Shown piece after piece: positions 55,221 to 64,000 of a DNA stretch of 64,000 bases (within the stretch, counting starts at the first letter, position 1; each line of letters begins with the position of its first letter). The notes beneath the pieces were generated by a model, which made no database searches, was not told the DNA's origin, and worked only from the letters and a program-made list of their open reading frames with translations. The stretch is from positions 62,001-126,000 of the forward strand of contig JAUIRK010000417.1 in assembly GCA_030549495.1 (NCBI GenBank). Direction: 5' to 3'. Made by a program: the position numbers and the translations under genes. This DNA comes from Nectonema munidae. Lineage: Eukaryota; Nematomorpha; Nectonematoida; Nectonematidae.

Positions 55221-57239
55221 GCATTTTTAAATAGAGATTGTCTTTCGATTTGGTTATCGTTTTTTTCACTCACTAATTGTCTGACATTCATTTTTTGTGA
55301 ACTTTAATTTTGATTGACCCTTGGAAAATCCAGCCTTTTTAATACTTTTGTTAAAACTAGGCATTTTTTCTTTATATAGGGTTGCGAACTCTATACAATT
55401 TAAATAAAGGCCTATATGTTTATATATATTATATATATATATACTTTTTAACAATTTATTAATGCATAATTCAATTATCACAAAATCAAAAATTTAATAT
55501 CATAATTGCAGATTTTATTTTTGTTAAGGATAGCGCCCAATCTTCGTCTACTCAAATATTATACTTTCCCAAAAAAAATGGCGCCCAAATTTAAAAATTT
55601 TCGATCAACCAAAAAACATACAGAATAAAATATTTTCCGAGATTTTAGATACCAAATCGATAGTTTTTAATGCTCTTTTGAGTGAGCCATCTCCAGTTTT
55701 CACACGATTTGTACTTCTCGAGATATTTTAGGTCAAAATTTCAACATAGTAATTTCCTATATACCCAAAATTTTGCAGTACTGTATATTTGAAAAGAAAA
55801 TTTTTTTGCATATGCTAAATATTATACATGTCAGCTTAGTGTTTTGCGCTAATTCCAAAAATGTCTTTGTTTTAAGTTTAAATGACAAAAACATTGTCAC
55901 GTAAATATATAAATTTACATTCCTGAATCACAATTTTTGACGATGCCATAACTCAAATATATATTATATAACCCATAACTATTATATAAATACATTATTG
56001 AATTTCAAAATTTTAAAAACGTCTAAATTTCAAATTTAAAAATAATATTTAAATAATTTAAAATTTTAGAAACGTAAAAAAATTTAAAAAATGGGAAAAT
56101 TCTAATTTAATTTAGAAAATTACTTGGGAAGTTGAGAAGGATTTAATATGCTGCTTCAAATATATTCAGATAAATTGTATATTTTCAAATATAGAACCTC
56201 ATTCAAGATAAATTGCAAAATTATCTACATATATTAAAAATTGTCCGAAAGAAATGTCTTACCTAAATGTAAATATAATAGTGATAAAAGAATGACTTCC
56301 AAAAACAACGTGTTGTTGTTGTTCGTTACTCATCAGATCTTTTGAAATAACTTTGATAAAAAACCTAGGTTTTAATGTTTTCTTGGGAACAATATCAAAA
56401 CTATTTTTAATAGCATTGATGATAGTATTTTGTTCCTTATTATTATATCTAATACTTGTAGATTGTTTTCTTTAAGATTAATCTTAGAAACAATGCCTTT
56501 TTTCAACTCGATAATTTTTGCTTTCTTAGGCTTGACAATGTTAGTTTTGATATTAATAGAATTAACTATATGATCAACACTTTAAGCCGTGCCTCTCTCT
56601 AACTAACTATATTGGAATAAGTTTTGACACATTTATCTGGTTTTTCGAGTGCTTTATAATTCGATAATAATAAAGACATTTTGTCTATGAAAACATCTTT
56701 CACATCTGATAAGATATCCTTAACAATACTTCGCCATATAACTATTAACTTCCCCTATTTTGTTTAAATAATGCCCTCTATATTTTTTAAGGCTGTAACC
56801 AAATCACTATTATAAATAGCATCATTCGGCTTAGCACGTTTAGCAGTTGGACAATCTACGATACAAATAAAATTAAAGTAAAGGTAGCTCTTACTATAAA
56901 GGTAGCTCTTACTAACACAATGAAAAATAAAAATATAACAAAATGAAAAAGGAATGTAAAAAAATAGAATGAGTTAATAACAATTAAAAGGTTAATTAAA
57001 GGTCAGGAAACACAATCAATTCAGCAATTTTTTTTCAATCTTTTGTTGTATATAAGTGTAAAAAAAATTAGGAAAATATATCGAAAAAATATAATGGAAA
57101 ACATCTCATCGAAAATGTCTAGTTTAAAAAATCGAAAACATAATTGCCAAAGAAATTATAATGGTAAAATTATTACGCTAATTCTAACCCTAACCATGAA
57201 ATTCAAGTATAAAAAGTAAAATTTTTATTTTAAAGGTAC
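55221..57239. other. AT-rich stretch, possible old LINE ORF1 on the minus strand
   Basis: Between about 56710 and 56260 the minus strand reads in pieces as VKDILSDVKDVFIDKMSLLL, NIVKPKKAKIIELKKGIVS and KPRFFIKVISKDLM. This hints at the RRM-like part of a LINE ORF1 (R1/Jockey group), with at least two frame breaks. A (TA)n tract lies at 55423-55443. The rest shows nothing. Confidence 0.35.
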
Positions 57240-57960
57240 ATGGGGGGGGGAGCACACCAAGGTACATGGGAGGGAGGGGGCACGGCCCCTCAGGCCCCAG
57301 CTTAGCTACGCCTGTTTCAATCTCCATTTAAAAGTACCAAATTTAAATTCACAACTCCATACGTGTCAATTCCTAGACCCAGGTTCTAAATGTATTTTCA
57401 AACAATATACTTCACTAACTGAATGTTTGGTAACATTTCGTTGTTAAAAATTTTAACATTTATAATTTTAATATTAAATTTAAAGCAGCAAAGCGTCTCT
57501 TCAGAATTGGTGAGACGAAAAGTTGAGAAAATGTTTTATCTCCTGTCTTTCTTCGTAATAAATGAATTTCTTGACTGTGACTTTTCATAGTTTGTCTGTT
57601 TTCTGGTTCAGACACAATTAAAATACACAAAGTAAGATTATAATATATTTGTATGTAAATTCACAATATTTATGGCATGTTATTTGATTGAGTACTCTTG
57701 AACTGCAAGAAGTTAAAAATCCCTGACTAGTTGTTGCTGAATAAGTAGAAGGTGTGGTTACAAATGTATTTTAAATGGGGCTGCCAGGGAGGGTTGTGGA
57801 GTAACTCTGACCCCCACTTTTATTGTCTAAAACCATACCCAGAGGGACATACCCGCCCTGTATTGTCCAAAACGGTTACCAACTGACACGCAGAGTTGTG
57901 GAGTTGAAAATATATTTTGCGACTCCGACTCCAAGTATTTACAATTTTCGACTCCCACTC
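57240..57960. repeat. Fragments of hAT-type element ends
   Basis: 57240-57315 has G-runs followed by AGCTTAGCTACGCCTG, which looks like a hAT right end. 57894-57955 has GAGTTGTGGAGTTG, then GCGACTCCGACTCCAAGT and CGACTCCCACTCCAC. This is a GACTCC-rich terminus seen in many animal hAT elements. Partners were not found. Confidence 0.45.
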
Positions 57961-59027
57961 CACCTATTTATAATTATACGACATTGACTTCAAATTCATA
58001 AATGTCCAGCATCAATATTTCTGTTTCAAATATTATAAATCTCCAACTTCAAATTATGTAAATTTGCTTTAGAAAAATCAGTTATAAATAACTGAATCAT
58101 TAGTTAGTTTTAAATATTTTACAAAGTTTTTTTACTTTCAAAAAAGTTTCTTATGAAGGAAATTTAAGCCCAGAAATTATTAACTAATTTAAGACAGATT
58201 TCGTATAGAATAATTCTTCAAGCTAATAGATGAATAACAAGAACGTTGTGAGGTTTTGATGCTTAAAGAATCAATATTTAGAAGCACACCAAAGGGGCAT
58301 TTGATACACAATGCCAAATGGATAAAAGACCAAACACAACATTTTTTGTAAAAGACCAAAAATACAAGGTAAATCGAATGCAAAATTATAAAAATAGAGC
58401 ACCTAATGATAGATTTTATTTCTTATACAATAAAGAATTATTTATAACAAGGAAAACTAGTATTAAAAAGAATATTTGTTTACTTTGGTCATTTTAAGTT
58501 TTGGGGAGAACCTAATGAAAAATTTTTTTATATAAAATTATTATATTCAAGTTTCTTTTATGTTATAGTATTAAGACTTTGAATACGTCGTTAACAGGTA
58601 ATGAACTCGCAGAAAAAATTTCTCTAAAGGTTTTTTATCATTTCAACATGAACAATACACAGATGTCATAATAAAAATAATATAAAAATACGTTTGAATA
58701 TTTTGTATCAAAATTTATCATCCATTAATTGACTTCTGAACAAAAAATATATTTAACCTCATGATATTTCTATGCTTTTTTTACAATCTTTTGATACTTT
58801 GGGTATTTTACTTCTTTAAACAAGCTCACAAAAATATCCTTACATTATTTCTTATAACTCAATCACTATAACTTCTTTTTTAAAATATTTCAAATAATAG
58901 CTGATATTAAAATACCTTATACAATTTCAATAGTTAAAAACTTCTAAACATAAAAAACAAAAGATTTGTTAGAGAATTAACTCTTAATTCTATTTTTCAC
59001 TATATACATAAACGAACCTTAATGGTT
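57961..59027. other. AT-rich stretch, nothing recognised
   Basis: No coding or repeat structure stands out on either strand. Confidence 0.5.
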
Positions 59028-59095
59028 GTTAGGGTATACCTCTCAGCTTAAAAGTTGAAGATTAGGGGTTCGACCCCCAAGGCTCCCAACTCTTA
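59028..59095 (+). repeat. tRNA-like SINE head or tRNA relic
   Basis: Has a box B (GGTTCGACCCC at 59067-59077) and a plausible box A region 20-30 bases upstream. The T-stem is imperfect and the 3' CTCCC has no matching 5' acceptor strand, so this is not a functional tRNA. Confidence 0.45.
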
Positions 59096-59476
59096 AAAAC
59101 AAATTAACAAAAACGGTGATTAACCATTATCAGCATAATGCAAGCTGAAAGTGCTTTGATATCTATCACAAACAAACTATATACATAACCTTTAGCAAAC
59201 AAATATTATAAATCAGCACTAAGAAGAAACTAAGTTTCAATAAAAAGAAAGCTTTAATTTTTGTTAAAATTTGTTTCATTACCTATAAAATGGTTGTTTG
59301 ATGCACTGCACATACATGACTACACCTGTCATATTAAAAAAAAATTTCTAGTTTTCTTTTATCTCTTCTACCTCACTTTTCTCTCTTTTTTTTCTTTCTT
59401 CTAAACTCACAACTATGGAAAACAAACCAATACAATCTATACACACGAACACCTCTCCCACCACACCTAAACGACC

Positions 59477-59820
59477 GGTTTTACTTTTTACCCAAACTCT
59501 CCCAAACTCTATTTTTATTTTTTCTTATTTTTTGATCTATTCTTCTAAATATATATTTTTTGACAGGGTGTTTCATGCAAGGGAAGTAGAAACTTCCATA
59601 TCTGCACTGAGTTCGCCGAGATTCGAACCCAAAGGCTTTGGATCCGTAGGCGACGCCTCTACATATCAGCCCACTAGAACAAATTATATTTGTATAAGAC
59701 TAGATTTTTTAGTTAAATTTTGAACAATCTATTTAGAAGCTATAACAATAACCCTAAAATTGCAATAAAATATAACCGAGTTTGGGAGAGTTTGGTTTAG
59801 TTTGGGTAAAAAGTTAGCCC
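59477..59820. mobile_element. 344-bp inverted-repeat element with 11-bp target duplication
   Basis: The host LINE sequence CCTAAACGACC is duplicated on both sides (59466-59476 and 59821-59831). The ends are inverted: ACTTTTTACCCAAACTCTCC on the left and, complemented, ACTTTTTACCCAAACTAAAC on the right. An 11-bp duplication fits Mutator-like (MULE) elements (9-11 bp). A related end pair lies at 28084-28472. A tRNA-type SINE sits inside it. Confidence 0.8.
59570..59676 (-). repeat. tRNA-derived SINE inside the MITE
   Basis: On the minus strand, box A TAGTGGGCTGAT (59675-59664) and box B GGGTTCGAATC (59630-59620), followed by a SINE-like tail. This makes a three-layer nest: SINE in MITE in LINE. 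It could alternatively be an original part of the MITE. Confidence 0.6.
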
Positions 59821-60169
59821 CCTAAACGACCATCTCCTAGAATTAATTCTCAAACCCCAACAACCTCTCAAATTATCTCTAACCTGTTTGACGACTTTAT
59901 TTCTCATGCATCACTATCCGCTGAAGACAACATTAAATTCTAGAAACTAAAATCTGACACCCTTTTAAACATTGCCTCAAACCTAGAAATTAAACTTATG
60001 AACCTCCCCAATACTCACAATTCCAACACTACCAGTTATGTTTCAACTGCTGCTACACAACCAACGATCATTAATAACCAATCTACTTCTCGTATACCCA
60101 ACTTACTCCCTAAATCACGAAAAAAGTTAGATCGAAAATTCTCAATCTAAATAATCCCTAACATTAACT

Positions 60170-60790
60170 AAATCCCCCCCCTAAATTATAATTTTAAAAA
60201 ATCCATAAACAAAAAAATAACAAAAAACCCTCCCCCCCCCCACAAAAACACCCTTCCACCAAAAAAACTCTCTTTTTTCTTCTCCCCCCCCCTCTTAAAA
60301 AAAAAAATGTTTTTTTTTTTTTTAAAAAAAAAAATGACCTCCCCCCCCCCCCCCTCCTCTCCCCGCTCCGAAATTAAATTTCAGGGGCCGAGGGGGGAAA
60401 AAAAAAAAAATTTAAAAAAATTTTTTTCCCATTTTTTTTTTTATTTTTTTTTTTTCTTTTATAAAATTAAGAAGTATTTTTATTAAAATATAAAAAAAAC
60501 TTATAATATTATAATATAAAACACCACATTTTAAAAATTATATTATATTATTTTGTTCTTTTTTTTTTTTTTTTTTTTAAAATTAAAAGGGGAAAACAAA
60601 AAATTAAAGGAAAGGGGGGGGGAAAAAAAAAAAAAGGGGGGGGGGGGGGGGCCCACATATTTAGGGAGGGTGGGGTGGTAATTCCCTCCTACCACCTTTT
60701 TTTCCTCCCTTTCCTAAAAAAACCCCTAAATATTTTAAAAACCTCCCTAAAAAATTTTTACCATTTTTTTTTAAAAAAAAAATAAAAAAG
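60170..60790. other. Homopolymer-scrambled block, likely assembly error
   Basis: Consists almost wholly of long runs of C, A, T and G with abrupt changes (for example about 14 C, 20 T and 17 G runs in succession) in the middle of a LINE ORF1 that reads well on both sides. Real satellite DNA would show a period; none is seen. Probably a low-quality consensus from long reads. Confidence 0.75.
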
Positions 60791-61499
60791 AGAAATTCCA
60801 TCTCCTTTCCAGTAACTCGATAATAGTTAAATTCCTAAGGGAAATCCCTAAACTTATAGTTGAAAACCTCATTCTAACCTATAAAATACTAAAATCCAAA
60901 TTACATCAATGTGAAACCTGCCTCAAATTTAACCACACAACCTTACACTGTAAATCAAACTCTCCCCACTGCGCTCATTGTGGTCAAAGTGATCATTCTA
61001 TTGCCTCTTGTATCTTCAAAGAAAACCCTGTACGTATAAAATGCTCTAATTGCAAACAACAAAATTCAGCCCTCTCCCACGTATGCCCCTTTCGACTACA
61101 ACATTTTACTAACCTAAATAAAAACCACCAATACCTACTCAAAACCTTTATATGTTAAACATTCTCCACATAAATCTAAACCGCTCCAAAACAGGTTTGT
61201 CGAACCTTCTCACAATCCTACATTCTAACTCGTTTGATATTATATCCATAAACAAGCCCTACACAAAAAACTCTTCTTTCCCTTCAATTCCTCAAAATTA
61301 CACTGTACTACAAGCACCTACAGTAACTCTTTATTCAGCCTGTATTATCATAAAATCATCTAGACATTTTTCTTTCATTCATCAACACTCGACTCAAGAA
61401 TACATATTTGTATTAATGTTTAGCGAAAACTCACTTCACTCTATTCTGCCCCTTCCAATACACATGCCCTTCCCTTAAACTTTTCTCACGATCGGTTTG

Positions 61500-64000
61500 T
61501 GCCTTCCTGTGTTTAAATGCCGCCTGTTGGTGCTTGTCTGTATTAAAGTGCTCCCTTTTTGTGCATGTCCCTGTTTAAGTGCTCCCTGTTTGTGCCTGCC
61601 TGTGTTTTAGTTCACTTTGTCTGTGCCTGCGTGTTGGGTTCTTCCTCTTTGAGCCTGCCTGTGTTTGAGTGCCCCCTGTTGGTGCCTGCCTTGGTTTAAG
61701 TGCTCCATGTTTCTGCTTGCCTATTGTTTAAGTCCAACCTGTGTTTAAGTGCTCCTTGTTTGTGCTTGCATGTATTTAAGTGTTCCCTGTTTGTGCCTGC
61801 CTGTGTTTAAGTCCTCCCTGTTTGTGCCTGACTGTGTTTTAAGTGCTCCCTATTTGAGCCTACCTGTGTTTGAGTGCTCCTTGTTTGTCTATCTGTGGTA
61901 TGGTGCCCCATGTTTGTGCCTGCCTCTGTTTGAGTGCCTCTTATTTTTGCCTGCTTGTGTTTGAGTGCTTCCTGTTTGTGCTTGCGTGTGTAAGTGTTCT
62001 CTGTTTGTGCCTGCATGTGTTTAAGTCCTCCCTTTTTGTGCCTGTCTCAGTTTCCTGTTTTTGCCTGTCCTTTTTGTGTCTCCCTGTGTCTGAGTGCTTG
62101 CCTGTGTTAAAGTGCTCCCTTTTTATGCCTGAATCTGTATTAGTGCTCCCTGTTTGAGCCTGCTTGTATTTGAGTGCTCCCTTTTTGTGTCTGCCTGTTG
62201 TTTAAGTGCTCCCTGTTTGTGTCTGTCTGTGTTTGAATGCCCCATATTAGTGCCTGCTTGTGTTTAAGTGCCTATTGTTTGTGCCTGCCTGTGTTTGAGT
62301 CCTCCTTGTTTGTGCCTTTCTGTGTTTGAGTGGCCCCTGTTGGCGCTTGCCTGTTTTAAAGTGCTCCCTTTTGTGTCTGAATCCGTTTAAGTGCTCCCTG
62401 TTTGTGCTTACGTGTTCCCTGTTTGTGCCTGCCTGTGTTTAGGTCCTCCCTGTTTGTGTTTAAGTCCTCCCTGTTTGTGACTGCCTGTGTTCGAGTGCTA
62501 CCTGTTTGAACTTGCCTGTGTTTGAGTGCTCCTTGTTTGCGTCTGCCTGTGTTAAAGTGCCTCCTGTTTTTGCCTTCCTGGGTTTGAATGCACCCTGTTG
62601 GTACTTGCCTGTGAAAAAGTGCTCCCTTTTTGTGCCTTTCTCTATTTAAGTGCTTCCTGTTTGTGCCTGACTGTGTTTAAGTCTTCCTGTTTGAGCCTGC
62701 ATGGGTTTGGGTGCTCCCTATTTGAGCCTGCCTGTGTTCGAGTGCTCCCTGTTTGAGCCTGCCTGTGTTTAAGTGCTCCTTGTTTTTGTCTACCTGTTGT
62801 TTAAGTGCTCCCTGTTTGTGTCTGCTTGTGTTTGAGTGCCACATATTTATGCCTGCATGTGTTTGAGTGCCTCCTTTTTGTGCCTGCCTGTGTTTGAGTC
62901 TTCCTTGTTTGTGCGTTCCTATGTTTGAGTGGCCCCTGTTGGTGTTACCTGTGATAAAGTGCTCCCTTTTTGTGCCTAAATCTGTTTAAATGCTCCCTGT
63001 TTGTTCTTACGTGTTTACGTTTTCCCTGTTTGTGCTTGCCTGTGTTTAAATCCTCCCTGTTTGTGCGTGCCTATGTTTGAGTGCCCCTGTTTGAGCCTGC
63101 CTGTGTTTGAGTGCTCCTTGTTTGTGTCTGCTTGTGTTATAGTGACCCTGTATGTTTGAGTGCCTTCCTCTGTTTGAGTGCTCCCTGTTTTGCCTCTGAT
63201 GTGTTTAAGTGCTTCTTGTTTGTGCCTTCCTGTGTTTGAGTGCCCTCTGTTGGTGCTTGCTCGTGTTGAAATTTGGGTTCTTGTTTCTTTGGTGTTTGTG
63301 TTTAAGTGCTCCCTTTTTTAGTGCCTTGTTTGTCTGACTGTGTTATTGCTCCCATGTTTGTGCCTGCCTCTGTTTGAGTGCCTCCCTGTTTTGTGCCTTG
63401 CTGTGTTTTGATGCCTCCTTTGGTTTTGTGTTTAAGTGCCTCCCTGTGTTTGTTGTCTGTTTAAGTGCTCCTGTTTGTGTGTTGTGTTTAGTCCCTCCTG
63501 TTTTGCCTGCGTGTGTTAAGTTCTTCCTGTTTGAGCCTGCCTATGTTTAAGTGCCCCCTGTTGGTGCCTGCCATTGTTTAAGTGCTGCCTGTTTCTGCTT
63601 GCCTATTTTTTAAGTCCAACCTGTGTTTAAATGCTCCTTGTTTGTGCTTGCATGTGTTTAAGTGTTCCCTGTTTGTGCTAGCCTGTGTTTAAGTCCTCCC
63701 TGTTTGTGCCTGCCTGTGTTTGAGTGCTCCCTTTTTGAGCCTGCCTGTGTTTGAGTGCTCCTTGTTTGTGTCTGCCTGTGTTATAGTGCCTCATGTTTGT
63801 GTCGGCCTGTGTTTGAGTGCCTCCTGTTTTTGCCTGCATGTTGATTAAGTGCTCCCTGTTTGTGTCTGCTTGTGTTTAAGTGCCCACCTATTTGTGCCTG
63901 TCTGTGTTTAAGTGCCTCCTTTTTGTGCCTGCCTGTGTTTGAGTCTTCCTTGTTTGTGCGTTCCTTTGTTTGAGTGCTCCCTGTTGGTGCTTGCCTGTGT
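61500..64000. repeat. 31-bp minisatellite, about 80 units, runs off the right edge
   Basis: Unit close to TGTGTTTAAGTGCTCCCTGT followed by TTGTGCCTGCC, 31 bp. Variants alternate TTTAAG/TTTGAG, GCTCCC/GCCCCC/GTCCTC and TTGTGCC/TTGAGCC. It is strand-asymmetric (T/G-rich on plus) and starts just after the LINE reading ends. Because 31 is not a multiple of three, all frames cycle through the unit. The few open frames of 69-95 codons on both strands are by-products. Confidence 0.92.

Larger units (their letters stand above)
59415..61478 (+). mobile_element. Non-LTR retrotransposon (R1/I/Jockey-like) with ORF1 and start of ORF2
   Basis: ORF1 begins at ATG 59415 (MENKPIQSIHTNTSPTTPKR). After an inserted MITE (59477-59820) it resumes with SPRINSQTPTTSQIISNLFD and NTTSYVSTAATQPTIINNQS. 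A scrambled homopolymer block (60170-60790) follows. Then come gag-like zinc knuckles at about 60910-61087: two exact CX2CX4HX4C fingers (CETCLKFNHTTLHC, CAHCGQSDHSIASC) and a third variant. ORF2 starts at 61152 with LNILHINLNRSKTGLSNLL, the first strand of an APE-type endonuclease. Where the catalytic Glu is usual (QEPY), it reads NKPY. The reading ends at 61478 and the minisatellite begins, so polymerase sequence is absent. Confidence 0.8.

Noticed and set aside
59028-59095. Possible functional tRNA gene
   Set aside because: Box B is good but the T-stem is imperfect and no acceptor stem pairs; a SINE head or relic is more likely.
61749-62157. Cysteine-rich open frames in the minisatellite
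   Set aside because: They are by-products of a 31-bp repeat with few stops and are present on both strands.

Overview
The window is strongly AT-rich animal nuclear DNA, almost certainly from an invertebrate. It holds two split host genes, many DNA transposons, LINEs, tRNA-derived SINEs and satellites. The gene sequences and the transposon mix (piggyBac, hAT, mariner, RTE-type LINE) would fit an arthropod, perhaps a copepod crustacean. That species guess is weak and rests on recall only. No bacterial features, rRNA genes or CRISPR arrays were seen.

Both host genes lie on the minus strand, and neither shows as a long open reading frame. (1) A polypyrimidine tract binding protein gene (PTBP / hephaestus family) runs from about 51.7 kb down to its stop codon at 31763. 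Twelve coding exons were found by eye. Every splice phase agrees, and together they give 531 residues with four RRMs; only the N-terminal exon or exons are missing. It keeps the tiny sixth exon (34 or 37 nt) that matches vertebrate PTBP1 exon 11, with a dense CU-rich tract just upstream of it. (2) An ataxin-2 gene starts near 26.36 kb and runs off the left edge. Its Lsm domain exon (26158-26356) is separated by an intron of about 23 kb from two exons (2773-3067 and 45-360) that carry the LsmAD region. Both products are RNA-binding regulators and lie head-to-tail, PTBP upstream.

Layout. 0-3 kb: ataxin-2 exons with a piggyBac element between them. 3-26 kb: the giant ataxin-2 intron, with tandem repeats (4.6-5.8 kb), a 1.7 kb near-palindrome (6.5-8.3 kb), a 36-bp array (9.4-9.9 kb), two hAT elements (10.4-12.2 and 13.58-14.79 kb), and an RTE-type LINE cut by two insertions: an LTR-kin fossil at 16.66-19.58 kb and a satellite-bearing inverted-repeat element at 20.48-23.85 kb. 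26.4-31.7 kb: the presumed intergenic zone, with an inverted-repeat element and a hAT remnant. 31.7-51.7 kb: PTBP exons, with a mariner fragment, a hAT fragment, TTAA-type elements, a SINE and a solo LTR in the introns. 52-59 kb: repeat-poor AT-rich DNA with transposon remnants. 59.4-61.5 kb: a LINE (ORF1 plus the start of ORF2) interrupted by a small inverted-repeat element and by a homopolymer-scrambled block that looks like poor assembly. 61.5-64 kb: a 31-bp minisatellite running to the edge.

No clearly new biological system was found. The item most worth following is the PTBP microexon with its pyrimidine-rich flank. It suggests that the PTB self-regulation known from vertebrates (exon skipping, frameshift, decay) also exists in this lineage.
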